A DNA stretch of 64,000 nt from NCBI GenBank assembly GCA_947243845.1, contig CAMXIF010000005.1, positions 1-64,000 of the forward strand, read 5' to 3'. Source of the stretch: an uncultured bacterium (GTDB taxonomy: Bacteria; Bacillota; Clostridia; Lachnospirales; Lachnospiraceae). Of the stretch, positions 19,570 to 29,065 are shown in pieces. A model generated the notes under the pieces. It ran no database searches. It had not been told where the DNA came from and saw nothing but the letters and a program-made list of their open reading frames with translations. How positions within the stretch are numbered: the stretch's first letter is position 1; each line of letters begins with the position of its first letter. Made by a program: the position numbers and the translations under genes.

Positions 19570-19577
19570 TGCAATGA
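19554..19577 (+). CDS. Candidate 7-aa leader micro-ORF MFPVLLQ
   Basis: ATG 8-9 nt after ggagg; TGA overlaps the next ATG (ATGA). Confidence 0.35.
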   Translation: MFPVLLQ

Positions 19578-19639
19578 AAAGAAATGATAATGCGTCCAGT
19601 GGAGGAGCAGCTGCAGCATGCGGATCGCAGATGGTATGA
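19574..19639 (+). CDS. Candidate 21-aa micro-ORF MKRNDNASSGGAAAACGSQMV
   Basis: Starts in an ATGA overlap with the previous micro-ORF and ends in an ATGA overlap with the protease ATG at 19636. Confidence 0.35.
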   Translation: MKRNDNASSGGAAAACGSQMV

Positions 19640-20427
19640 AGAATAAAATAGTATATGTTATTATATTTGCACTGTACATTTTCAGCAGGCCACAGATGGT
19701 GCAGGCCAAAGAACCTTCCCTGCCGCCCCATCTGATCCAGACTGTGAACGATCAGGACATTTATGAGGGACTGGTGGCTTTGGGGCTTCTGGAGTGTGAC
19801 ACACTTAAGGAAGAGGATCTCTTAGAAGCTTATGAAATGGTAAAAGATTGTGTAGTGCGGGTGAATATGGGGAACGCTTATGGCAGTGGCGTAATCTGGC
19901 ACTTTACCAATGATTCGGTGATTATTGCCACCAATAAGCATGTGTTGGAATATTGGGATGACATGCTGGGATTCCTGTATTTTTCAAAAGGATACTTTGT
20001 CAATGCAAGGGTGCTTGGCACTTCCGATGTATATGATGTGGGATTCCTTGTAGTGGACAGGGAAGAGATTGGTTATGAGGCGCTGGAGTCGCTGCGGCAT
20101 GTGAGTATTGATGCGGATATTTATGAGAATCTTTCAGCAGGTGATGCCATGTTCTGTGTGGGAGCCGGCAGGGAGATTGGCGATGCGGAGTATCATGAGG
20201 GTACCGTAGAAAATAAAATGAAGTATATAGAAGAGTTTAACAACGAAATGTTGTATGGATACAGCTACGCCAGGGCTGGTATGTCGGGCGGTGGTGTTTT
20301 TGACGGATATGGGCATTTTATCGGTATGCTTACCGGAGGAACACAAAGAAACGAGATTGCAGCAGTGCCGCTTCCCACTGTGGAACAGGCCTGGGAGGAA
20401 GTACTGGAGAGGAATACTCCAGAATGA
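19636..20427 (+). CDS. Secreted trypsin-like serine protease
   Basis: Signal peptide MKNKIVYVIIFALYIFSRPQMVQA; YGSGVIW...ATNKHVL...SDVYDVGFLVV...AGMSGGGVF. The ORF track starts at in-frame 19618. Confidence 0.8.
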   Translation: MKNKIVYVIIFALYIFSRPQMVQAKEPSLPPHLIQTVNDQDIYEGLVALGLLECDTLKEEDLLEAYEMVKDCVVRVNMGNAYGSGVIWHFTNDSVIIATNKHVLEYWDDMLGFLYFSKGYFVNARVLGTSDVYDVGFLVVDREEIGYEALESLRHVSIDADIYENLSAGDAMFCVGAGREIGDAEYHEGTVENKMKYIEEFNNEMLYGYSYARAGMSGGGVFDGYGHFIGMLTGGTQRNEIAAVPLPTVEQAWEEVLERNTPE

Positions 20428-21449
20428 GGATGAGGATGGAACAGGGAGATAAGATCAGTTTTCAGGTAAAAGAACATGGGATTGTGCTGGCCGGCGGGAT
20501 TTTTGTCATAGGATTTGTCCTTTTTATCCTGGTGATGGGGCTTAGATACCCATCGGCGGGTGGAAACCGTCCGGTGTTTATAGTAACCTTGGCAGTCATG
20601 ATGACCTGTGGGATTCTTGTGTGTGTCATGTATTTTCATCGCCGCCTTGTAGTGGAGGAAATGAATATATGTTATGTTAACTTTTGCGGAAAACAAAAGA
20701 ACTTTTCCCTGAATGATATCGGATACTGCAAATTGGGATTATCTGGAAGTAAGAAGGAACCTCACGTGGAGTCTATCATAGTCTATGACTTGATGGGTGA
20801 AAAGTTATGTAAACTTGAAATAAACATGCCGGGCGCCAGGAAATTCTTGCAGTATATTGTGGATAATCAGATTCGGACAGAGTGGATGGAAGCCGGGAGA
20901 GAACCGTGCAGGGTCAGGGAACCGGAGATTATGGTCAAAACGATCTGTCAGGAAGAAATCAGCAGATATACGGAGAAGTTTTATGATATGATCAGTCCGG
21001 TTTTTACTGATTGGGAGAAGCGGTATCAGCGATTTGATGCATGCTGGGAGTTTGGTTTTGTGGAGTATGCACAGGGGGAGATTACGGCACAGAAAGATAT
21101 GTGGCAGTGGGAGAGCACAGTACAGTCAAAGGCCAAGGAGGAACTGCCGGAAGATTATATCTGCATTGTGGAGGTCTATTTAAAGAGAGGGGAAGAGTAT
21201 GTCATGAACCGAAAGGGGGCTGTGACAGGGTTTCTCATTCCTTATATTTGGCAGAACAAGTCCTATCAGGTTGGCGAGAACAGACGGATTCGTAAAATGG
21301 ATGAGGCCTGGCTGCTGGAGCGGCTTGCAGACCGTCTGCAGATGATGGCGGAGGAGCTTCCCAGACATTCCTATCATACACAGACACTTTCTTTGGGGCA
21401 TGAACTGCATAAAAGAGCAGGAAAGCTTCCGGAAGTGTCCCGAAAATGA
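20424..21449 (+). CDS. Membrane protein of unknown function
   Basis: Two N-terminal TM segments; 4-bp ATGA overlap with the protease gene. Confidence 0.6.
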   Translation: MRMRMEQGDKISFQVKEHGIVLAGGIFVIGFVLFILVMGLRYPSAGGNRPVFIVTLAVMMTCGILVCVMYFHRRLVVEEMNICYVNFCGKQKNFSLNDIGYCKLGLSGSKKEPHVESIIVYDLMGEKLCKLEINMPGARKFLQYIVDNQIRTEWMEAGREPCRVREPEIMVKTICQEEISRYTEKFYDMISPVFTDWEKRYQRFDACWEFGFVEYAQGEITAQKDMWQWESTVQSKAKEELPEDYICIVEVYLKRGEEYVMNRKGAVTGFLIPYIWQNKSYQVGENRRIRKMDEAWLLERLADRLQMMAEELPRHSYHTQTLSLGHELHKRAGKLPEVSRK

Positions 21450-21569
21450 GGCAAAAGCAAATAAAGTAATGCAAAATCGAGGATATACCTTTATTATAAT
21501 ATGTGATAAAATAAATAAGATAGGTATTTTTAAACGGTTGTAGCAGATGGAGACAGAAAGGGGATTACC

Positions 21570-22445
21570 ATGGCATTATTTCAGATCAGTAATGAAAAAA
21601 TCACCATTCAGGTGGACAGTCTGGGGGCAGAGTTAAAGTCCTTGCAAAGTGTAGCACTGGGCAAAGAGTATATGTGGCAGGCTGATCCTGCCTATTGGAA
21701 GAGGACCTCACCGATTCTGTTTCCCTTTGTGGGCGGCCTGAAAAATGGTGTCTATCGGACAAAAGGCGGGGAATATCCCATGTGTCAGCATGGGTTTGCC
21801 AGGGATATGGAATTTCAGTTAAAAAGCCAGGTGGCCACAGAAATCTGGTTCCGGCTGGAATCCAATGAGGAGACACTTAGCAAATATCCGTATCCGTTTG
21901 TCTTGGAGATTGGTTATGAACTTGCAGGCTGTACGGTAGTGGTTAAATGGCGGGTGAAGAATCCGGGGCAGGAAACCATGTATTTTTCAATTGGCGGGCA
22001 TCCGGGCTTTCTGTGTCCCATTGATGAGGGCGGAAAGCAGACAGAGTATCAGATACTGTTTGACAGGAAGGATCAGGTGGTATCTTCCTGTATCGAGAAT
22101 GGCCTGGTAAACGGCCAGACAGATTTATATAGACTGCAGGATGGAAAACTTCCTATTACGGAGCATCTGTTTGATGGTGATGCGTTGGTCATTGAGAACC
22201 ACCAGGCCCAGAGTGTGGCGCTGGCGGGACCGGATGGGAAGGCATATCTGACGGTAGCATTTGATGCGCCCTTATTCGGCATCTGGTCACCGCCGGGTAA
22301 AAACGCTCCCTTTATTTGCATTGAACCCTGGTATGGCCGGTGCGACAGCGCAGATTTTGCCGGAGAATTGAAAGAACGTGAGTGGGAGCAGGAACTTGCG
22401 GCAGGCGCCGAATTTACCGCAGAATATAAAATCACAATCTCATAA
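21570..22445 (+). CDS. Aldose 1-epimerase family protein
   Basis: SIGGHPGFLCP...GIWSPPGKNAPFICIEPWYGRCD. Confidence 0.9.
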   Translation: MALFQISNEKITIQVDSLGAELKSLQSVALGKEYMWQADPAYWKRTSPILFPFVGGLKNGVYRTKGGEYPMCQHGFARDMEFQLKSQVATEIWFRLESNEETLSKYPYPFVLEIGYELAGCTVVVKWRVKNPGQETMYFSIGGHPGFLCPIDEGGKQTEYQILFDRKDQVVSSCIENGLVNGQTDLYRLQDGKLPITEHLFDGDALVIENHQAQSVALAGPDGKAYLTVAFDAPLFGIWSPPGKNAPFICIEPWYGRCDSADFAGELKEREWEQELAAGAEFTAEYKITIS

Positions 22446-22464
22446 GAGACAAAGGAGGGAGTAT

Positions 22465-23163
22465 ATGGCACCAATAGTACAGTGTATGGGGGTGACTAAG
22501 ACCTACGGAAGAAAGATAGCCCTGAATCAGATTTATCTAAATCTGGAGCGCAGCAGGATAATCGGACTGCTGGGGCCTAATGGGAGCGGAAAGAGTACCC
22601 TCATTAAGATTATGAACGGACTGCTCAAACCAACAGCGGGAGATGTCCTGATCAATGGACAAAGACCGGGGATTGATACGAAATTCCGGATTTCCTATCT
22701 GCCGGAGCGGACCTATCTGAATCCGGGCATGAAAGTGATCGAAGTGGTGCATTATTTTCAGGACTTTTATCCCGATTTCCGGATGGACAGGGCTTATGAT
22801 ATGTTGTCGCGCTTACAGATTCAGCCCAACGAAAGGCTGAAGAATCTTTCCAAAGGCACAAAAGAAAAGGTGCAGCTGATCTTAGTTATGAGCAGGGATG
22901 CAGATCTGTATATCCTGGATGAACCCATTGCCGGCGTGGATCCGGCTTCCAGGGATTATATCCTGCACACTATCGTCAGCAACTATAACAGGAACGCTTC
23001 CATCCTTTTGTCCACCCATTTGATCTCGGATGTGGAGAATATACTGGATGAAGTGGTGTTTATTAAATATGGAAGCATCGTACTGCAGGCCGGCGCAGAG
23101 CAGATCAGGCAGAACGAGCACAAGTCTATAGACCGTTTCTTCAGGGAGGTGTTCGCATGTTAG
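22465..23163 (+). CDS. ABC transporter ATP-binding protein
   Basis: GLLGPNGSGKST Walker A, LSKGTKEKVQL signature, LYILDEP Walker B; start at MAPIVQCMGVTKTYG with RBS aaaggagg. Confidence 0.95.
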   Translation: MAPIVQCMGVTKTYGRKIALNQIYLNLERSRIIGLLGPNGSGKSTLIKIMNGLLKPTAGDVLINGQRPGIDTKFRISYLPERTYLNPGMKVIEVVHYFQDFYPDFRMDRAYDMLSRLQIQPNERLKNLSKGTKEKVQLILVMSRDADLYILDEPIAGVDPASRDYILHTIVSNYNRNASILLSTHLISDVENILDEVVFIKYGSIVLQAGAEQIRQNEHKSIDRFFREVFAC

Positions 23164-23948
23164 GAAAATTGATGAAATATGAGTGCAAGGCCACCTGGAA
23201 ATTTCTGTGTATAGCCAATTTGATGATCGTGGTGATGACGATTATCGCAGATATCACCGTAAAACTGGATTTTTTTGCTTATGACCAAGACAACATGCTG
23301 CAGTTCATAGCGATAATGGTGATGGGAACCTATGTGCTGAGTATGTTTGCAATGGTGATTGGCGTGGCAATTTTTCTGGTGTATCGTTTTTATACATCTA
23401 CCTACAGTGACCAGGGCTATCTTTTACATACACTGCCGGTGGATAAGCATCATATCATTATTGCCAAAGTCCTGGTGAGTGCCCTGTGGATTATTCTGTG
23501 TGAGGCGGTTATGTATTTGTCTGTTATTGTGTTGATTGCATCGAATGGAGAGCTGCTTGAAACAATAACGGAGAGTCTGGATATGATTATATCTCTGGCG
23601 ATTGCCGAAGATGTGCAGTTGAAGGGACTTGCGATGGTCATGACACTAATTGCGCTTTTGTTTAATCTGTTTGCTAAGCTGCTGAAGGTGACGGCGTGTA
23701 TCTCTCTGGGTCAGCTTTCCGCGAACCATAAGCTGTTGTTCTCTGTGCTCTATTACTTTGGGATTTATGTGGTACAGAAAATCTTTACGGCGATTTATTT
23801 TGTCATCACAATTACGATGGTTCGGAATGACAGCTATGAGATGGAGTTGTACGGCTGGGAGAGCATGCTGGTGTCGGGCATCATATACAGTGTGGTGTTC
23901 TATCTGATCACCTGGTATGTGATGGATAAGAAGTTAAATTTAGAATAA
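23157..23948 (+). CDS. ABC transporter permease
   Basis: Six TM-like hydrophobic segments; overlaps the ATPase gene. Confidence 0.85.
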   Translation: MLGKLMKYECKATWKFLCIANLMIVVMTIIADITVKLDFFAYDQDNMLQFIAIMVMGTYVLSMFAMVIGVAIFLVYRFYTSTYSDQGYLLHTLPVDKHHIIIAKVLVSALWIILCEAVMYLSVIVLIASNGELLETITESLDMIISLAIAEDVQLKGLAMVMTLIALLFNLFAKLLKVTACISLGQLSANHKLLFSVLYYFGIYVVQKIFTAIYFVITITMVRNDSYEMELYGWESMLVSGIIYSVVFYLITWYVMDKKLNLE

Positions 23949-24041
23949 AATGTGGCATTGTTATGGAACATAAAAGATGGTTCGGGATTCTTAGATGAAT
24001 CGTCTGAGATTTGAAAAAGGTATGAAAGGCAAGGTGTAATC

Positions 24042-25259
24042 ATGACAAAAATTGATATCGTCTCCGGATTCCTGGGAGCCGGCAAAACGACATTGATCAA
24101 AAAACTTTTAAAGGAGGCGCTGGCGGATACGAAAGTAGTGCTGATTGAGAACGAGTTCGGTGAGATCGGCATTGACGGTGGTTTCTTAAAAGAAGCAGGC
24201 ATTGAGATCAAGGAGATGAATTCAGGCTGTATCTGTTGTTCCCTGGTGGGTGATTTCGGCGCTTCCCTCAAAGAAGTCTTGGATACTTATTCGCCGGAAC
24301 GGATACTGATCGAACCTTCGGGTGTGGGGAAACTTTCCGATGTCATGAAAGCGGTACAGGATGCCATGGCAGACAGAGAGGTGGCGTTAAACAGCGCGGT
24401 AGCCGTGGTGGATGCCTGCAAATGTAAAATGTATATCAAGAATTTTGGTGAGTTTTTTATCAATCAGATTGAGCATGCTGGCACTATAGTCTTGAGCAGG
24501 ACAGATAAATTGAGTGAAGAGAAACTGGCGGCCTGTGTGGAGATGGTACGGGAGCATAATGCGAAAGCAACTATTATTACGACCCCTTGGGATGCGCTGG
24601 AGGGCCAGGATATCTTGGAGACTATTGAGGGCGCCAAGGATCTGGAGGCAGAGTTGATGCAGGAAGTGATGAGGAAGCATGAGGAGCATCATCACCATCA
24701 TCATGACGGGGAAGGTCATGAGTGCTGCCATCATGGGCATGAGGATCATGACCATGAGCATGAAGAAGGTCACGAGTGCCGCCATCATGAGCATGAGGAG
24801 CATGACCATGAGCATGAAGAAGAGCATGAGTGCTGCCATCACGGGCATGAGGACCATGACCATGAACATGATGAAGAAGGGCACGAGTGCTGTCATCATG
24901 AGCATGAGGAGCATGACCATGAGCATGAAGAAGGGCACGAGTGCTGTCATCATGACCATGCGGGACATCACCATCATCACGCGGACGAGATCTTCACAAG
25001 CTGGGGGCTTGAGACACCTTCAGTTTACAGCAAGGAGGAGATTGAGCATATTCTGGAAGAACTGGATAAGGAAGAGAAGTACGGTTTGGTGCTTCGAGCG
25101 AAAGGAATGGTGCCTTCTACAGATGGCGGCTGGATTTATTTTGACTATGTGCCGGAGGAGAGAAATGTCAGGAGCGGGAAGCCGGATGTGACAGGCAAAT
25201 TCTGTGTCATTGGTTCAAAGCTGAAAGAGGACAAACTGGCGGCTTTATTTCAGAAATAG
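24042..25259 (+). CDS. G3E/COG0523 (CobW-like) GTPase with His/Cys-rich tandem repeats
   Basis: GFLGAGKTTLIKKLL, GCICCSLVGDF (CxCC), C-terminal CobW-C-like domain; internal HECCHHxHxxHDHEH repeats. Confidence 0.92.
   Translation: MTKIDIVSGFLGAGKTTLIKKLLKEALADTKVVLIENEFGEIGIDGGFLKEAGIEIKEMNSGCICCSLVGDFGASLKEVLDTYSPERILIEPSGVGKLSDVMKAVQDAMADREVALNSAVAVVDACKCKMYIKNFGEFFINQIEHAGTIVLSRTDKLSEEKLAACVEMVREHNAKATIITTPWDALEGQDILETIEGAKDLEAELMQEVMRKHEEHHHHHHDGEGHECCHHGHEDHDHEHEEGHECRHHEHEEHDHEHEEEHECCHHGHEDHDHEHDEEGHECCHHEHEEHDHEHEEGHECCHHDHAGHHHHHADEIFTSWGLETPSVYSKEEIEHILEELDKEEKYGLVLRAKGMVPSTDGGWIYFDYVPEERNVRSGKPDVTGKFCVIGSKLKEDKLAALFQK
24686..24980. repeat. Coding tandem repeat, ~54-57 bp units (about 5 copies)
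   Basis: Units encode (E)GHECCHH(G/E)HE(D/E)HDHEHE. Confidence 0.85.
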
Positions 25260-25277
25260 CAGGAAGGAAGTAATCGT

Positions 25278-26207
25278 ATGAAAACGGTCTATGTGATCAA
25301 CGGATTTTTGGAGAGTGGTAAAACAGAATTTATCACTTATACATTGGCACAGCCCTATTTTCAGATACGCGGTAAGACGCTGTTAATCCTCTGTGAGGAG
25401 GGAGAAAACGAATATGATGCCAATCTTCTGAAGCAGAGCAATACAGAACTGGTGCTGATAGAGGAAGAATCAGATTTTATTCCCAACAGACTGATTGAAT
25501 TGGAGAAGAAATATAAGCCGGAGCGTATTCTCATCGAATATAATGGCATGTGGAATTATAAGGAGATGAAACTGCCCTGGCACTGGAAGATAGAGCAGCA
25601 GATTACCACCATTGACGCTTCTACTTTTCCGATGTATTTCACCAATATGAAATCTCTGCTGGCAGAGCAGATTCGTAAGTCGGAACTGATTATTTTTAAT
25701 CGGTGTGATGGGATACAGGATCTTGGAAGTTATAAGCGCAATATCAAGGCCATCAATCCCAAGGCGGAGATTGTCTTTGAGGATGCCAATGGGGAGATCA
25801 ATGAGATTATGGAAGAGGACCTGCCTTATGACTTAAAGGCACCGGTCATTGAATTAGATAATGAGTGTTATGGTATTTGGTATCTGGACTCCCTGGATCA
25901 TTTGGAGCGTTATGAGGGTAAGACAATCCGCTTTGTGGCAATGGTTTTAAAGCCGGAACAGTTTCCCAGGGGGTATTTTGTGCCGGGACGTATGGCGATG
26001 ACCTGTTGTGCGGAAGATATGGCCTTTCTGGGATATGCCTGTGAGTATGAGAAAGCAGATTCCCTGCAGAATCAGCAGTGGGTGCAGGTAACGGCGAGGG
26101 TGGAGAAGGAATACTTTGCGGACTATCAGGGGGAAGGTCCGGTATTACATGCTGTCAGCGTGGAGCCGACCAAAGCCCCGAAAGAAGAGGTCATAAGTTT
26201 CGTGTGA
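25278..26207 (+). CDS. G3E-type P-loop protein with DUF1980/TIGR03943-like C-terminus
   Basis: N-terminal GFLESGKTEFI P-loop; no CxCC; C-terminal RMAMTCCAEDMAFLGYACEY resembles the YcgQ C-terminal motif. Confidence 0.7.
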   Translation: MKTVYVINGFLESGKTEFITYTLAQPYFQIRGKTLLILCEEGENEYDANLLKQSNTELVLIEEESDFIPNRLIELEKKYKPERILIEYNGMWNYKEMKLPWHWKIEQQITTIDASTFPMYFTNMKSLLAEQIRKSELIIFNRCDGIQDLGSYKRNIKAINPKAEIVFEDANGEINEIMEEDLPYDLKAPVIELDNECYGIWYLDSLDHLERYEGKTIRFVAMVLKPEQFPRGYFVPGRMAMTCCAEDMAFLGYACEYEKADSLQNQQWVQVTARVEKEYFADYQGEGPVLHAVSVEPTKAPKEEVISFV

Positions 26208-26971
26208 TGGAAGCGGATAAGGATTTACAGCAGATCAAAAAACGCCTGTTAGAATTGGCCAAGCGTTCATACAGCCAGAGTGTTTATACGTTTACCCCGT
26301 TTCTGGGACTTTCTGAGCAGCAGGCTTATCATGAGATCAGCGGTCAGCTGTCTTATGCCGGATGCGGGATGGAGGGCGGAAGTCCTTTGAGCGAACGTAA
26401 GATGATTCGGTTTGGGAATGAGGAAAATCTTGGCTATGTGGAAGACTACCCCATACTTTGTCTGCGGATCGAACCCCTGCACCTGAAATTCGCAGAAAAT
26501 CTGACGCACAGGGACTTTTTGGGTGCAATCATGAATCTGGGGATTGAGAGAGATACGATAGGAGATATTTTTGTGCAGGAAAAGGCGGCATATCTGTTCT
26601 GCCAGGACACGATTGCGCCCTATTTGACTGCGCATCTTGAACAGGTGCGGCGGACCAGGGTGAGATGTCTTGCCTGTGATATACCAGAGCAGCTTGCAGT
26701 GCCTTCGCTGGAGAGCGTAACGGTGTCGGTGGCTTCCCCACGGATTGACGGGGTGATTTCCAAACTGTACAATATGGCGAGAAGCCAGAGTCAGGAACTG
26801 TTTGGAGCCGGTAAAATATTTATCAATGGAAGACTGACGGAGAGCGGCAGCTATCTGTTGAAACCTGGCGATGCGGTAACGGTACGAGGGTTTGGCAGAT
26901 TTATTTACAAAGGAGAGCAGGGCGAAACCCGCAAAGGTAAGCTGAGAATCTGTGTGGAAGTTTACCGTTAG
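26207..26971 (+). CDS. YlmH-like S4-domain RNA-binding protein
   Basis: MNLGIERDTIGDIFV...C-terminal S4: SRIDGVISKLYNMARSQSQELFGAGKIFINGRLTESGSYLLKPGD; start at MEADKDLQQ. Confidence 0.88.
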   Translation: MEADKDLQQIKKRLLELAKRSYSQSVYTFTPFLGLSEQQAYHEISGQLSYAGCGMEGGSPLSERKMIRFGNEENLGYVEDYPILCLRIEPLHLKFAENLTHRDFLGAIMNLGIERDTIGDIFVQEKAAYLFCQDTIAPYLTAHLEQVRRTRVRCLACDIPEQLAVPSLESVTVSVASPRIDGVISKLYNMARSQSQELFGAGKIFINGRLTESGSYLLKPGDAVTVRGFGRFIYKGEQGETRKGKLRICVEVYR

Positions 26972-27085
26972 GTGTGTAGCTGCCGTAAGAGGTATATAGG
27001 TTTACATAAGTCATATACTCCTAATCAGTTTATTCAGTATGATGACAGAAGAATAAGTTTACATAATATACGGGAGCATGGTTTG

Positions 27086-28009
27086 ATGTTTGGTTATAAT
27101 GGATTTCAGTGGTTGTTTTTCTTTTATATGTATTGCTTTTTTGGCTGGTGTTTTGAATCCACCTTTGTATCTTTAAAATCAAAGAAGCTGGTAAACAGAG
27201 GATTTATGCGGGGGCCGTTTCTTCCGCTTTATGGGAGCGGCGCAATTATGATGCTTGTGGTGTCGATGCCGTTTCGCGATAATGTCCTTTTAACATATAT
27301 AGCAGGTGTTATTGGTGCGACTGCACTGGAATATGTGACGGGCGTGGTGATGGAAGCGCTTTTTAAGATGAGATATTGGGATTACTCTAACAGACCCTTT
27401 AATTATCAGGGGTATATTTGTTTAAGATCTTCTGTAGTCTGGGGTTTCTTTACCATTTTAATGACTAGAGTGGTACATACGCCTATTGAACAAAAGGTAT
27501 TGTTGATACCAGGCCGTGTACTGTCCTGGGTGACAGTTCTTCTCACTATATATATCGTGGCGGACTTTACACTTTCTTTTAAGGCAGCTTTGGATTTGCG
27601 GGATATTCTGGTCAAGATTGAGAGGGCGAAGGAGGAACTGGAACGTATGCAGCGCCGTCTGGATGTGATTGTGGCTTTTAACAACGAGGAGAAGGAATGC
27701 AAGCGGCAGGAGAGGGAAGAACGCAGAGAACTTTGGATGAACGAGATTACGGATGCATTGGAACAGCGTTTTGCTGCGATTAAGGAAACCCTGTTAAGTG
27801 TGCCTTCCGCCTATGGGGAAAGTGTGAAAGAAGAGATTGCGGAACTACGTGGCAGGTTCAGTGAATATCTGGAACGGCAGAAAAATGAGACCAGGCTGTT
27901 GGATTTTTATAAAAGGGATATGATTCGGAACAATCCTACAATGGAATCCAGGACATATAAGAATGCATTTGAGGAATTGAAGAAGATTGCAAACAGTAAA
28001 AAGAAGTAG
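27086..28009 (+). CDS. Putative ABC-transporter type IV membrane protein (PF06541-like)
   Basis: FFGWCFESTFVSLKSKKLVNRGFMRGPFLPLYGSGA...TALEYVTGVVMEALFKMRYWDYS. Confidence 0.85.
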   Translation: MFGYNGFQWLFFFYMYCFFGWCFESTFVSLKSKKLVNRGFMRGPFLPLYGSGAIMMLVVSMPFRDNVLLTYIAGVIGATALEYVTGVVMEALFKMRYWDYSNRPFNYQGYICLRSSVVWGFFTILMTRVVHTPIEQKVLLIPGRVLSWVTVLLTIYIVADFTLSFKAALDLRDILVKIERAKEELERMQRRLDVIVAFNNEEKECKRQEREERRELWMNEITDALEQRFAAIKETLLSVPSAYGESVKEEIAELRGRFSEYLERQKNETRLLDFYKRDMIRNNPTMESRTYKNAFEELKKIANSKKK

Positions 28010-28020
28010 GGAATAAACTG

Positions 28021-28057
28021 ACAGGACGCCTCCAATAGTTGGACAGCGTCCTGTTTT
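28021..28057. terminator. Terminator between convergent genes
   Basis: acaggacgc...gcgtcctgt followed by ttt. Confidence 0.7.
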
Positions 28058-28889
28058 AATGCTCTTCTCCCAGTGGGATATAACGTGTCTTTTTATGTTT
28101 GGCGGCACGGATGGAATCCAGGATTTGGTCTTCCATCAGTTCCAGGTTGCGGGCTTTCCGGCGAAAAAGCGCCAGGAACTTATTATATACCCAGAAAGAA
28201 TAAACCAGTACATTGTTGACTTTTCCCAGTTTGGATTTGGTGGTATGGGTGTAGTGAAGTCCGCCAATCATAGTAGGCTTTTTGGCCCGGATATACGCTA
28301 TCAATTCTGTCTCCGAGGTAATATTTTCCTGTATAACAGTGTAGCCGAAGCCAGCGCAGTCCGGTTTGTGAGAGTCACTGCCGCCAAAACAGGGCAGGTC
28401 AAAACGAGCGGCCAGCGTCATGGCGCGCATGTTGGAATCAGCGTCCTCACAGGCATTGTATCCTTCTATAAAATCAAATTTGCGATAAATCTCATCTGAT
28501 ATATTACCGCGGAGCGTATTTTTGATGCTTAAGAATTTTTCTCCGCAGGGATGAGCCGGTCCCAGGATACCGCCGTAGAGATGTACAATCTCTATAAGAA
28601 GCAGCAGTGGCAGTCCCCTCAATTCCAGAATGGGGAGTTTGGCGCCTGTCGGCATGATGATCAGTATATGCCCGGCATTGATGGTATCATACTCAATTCC
28701 CTTTAATACAACGAAATCATCAGGCTTTTCAGCCAGTTTTTTATAATAGCGATAGGCTTTGTAGGAGTTGTGATCGGTGATCAGCATCCCCTGATAGCCC
28801 TTTTCTTTTAAGATAGCAATATTTTCTAACAGTTCCAGCTTGCCGTCCGGTGAGCCTTCCTTTGTGTGGCAATGCATGTCCAGTTTCAT
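28056..28889 (-). CDS. PHP-domain metal-dependent phosphoesterase
   Basis: MKLDMHCHTKEGSPDG...MLITDHNSY...GSDSHKPD. Confidence 0.9.
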   Translation of the reverse strand: MKLDMHCHTKEGSPDGKLELLENIAILKEKGYQGMLITDHNSYKAYRYYKKLAEKPDDFVVLKGIEYDTINAGHILIIMPTGAKLPILELRGLPLLLLIEIVHLYGGILGPAHPCGEKFLSIKNTLRGNISDEIYRKFDFIEGYNACEDADSNMRAMTLAARFDLPCFGGSDSHKPDCAGFGYTVIQENITSETELIAYIRAKKPTMIGGLHYTHTTKSKLGKVNNVLVYSFWVYNKFLALFRRKARNLELMEDQILDSIRAAKHKKTRYIPLGEEH

Positions 28890-29065
28890 AAAATCCCTCT
28901 TCTATTCTGAATTGTCTCTACATATTTTACCCTCTTTTGCATGAAAATGCTACAGATTTTTTTTGTATCTTTTTTCCTGTATGGCATATTTTTAGAAAAA
29001 AGCAACTTGATTTTCATGTCATAACCTGGACAAAGGTTCATATATTGAGATAAGGGGGAATAGGA

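Noticed and set aside
24387-24980. Minus-strand 197-aa Met/Leu-rich ORF
   Set aside because: Antisense of the His-rich repeat (cat/atg codons); composition artefact.
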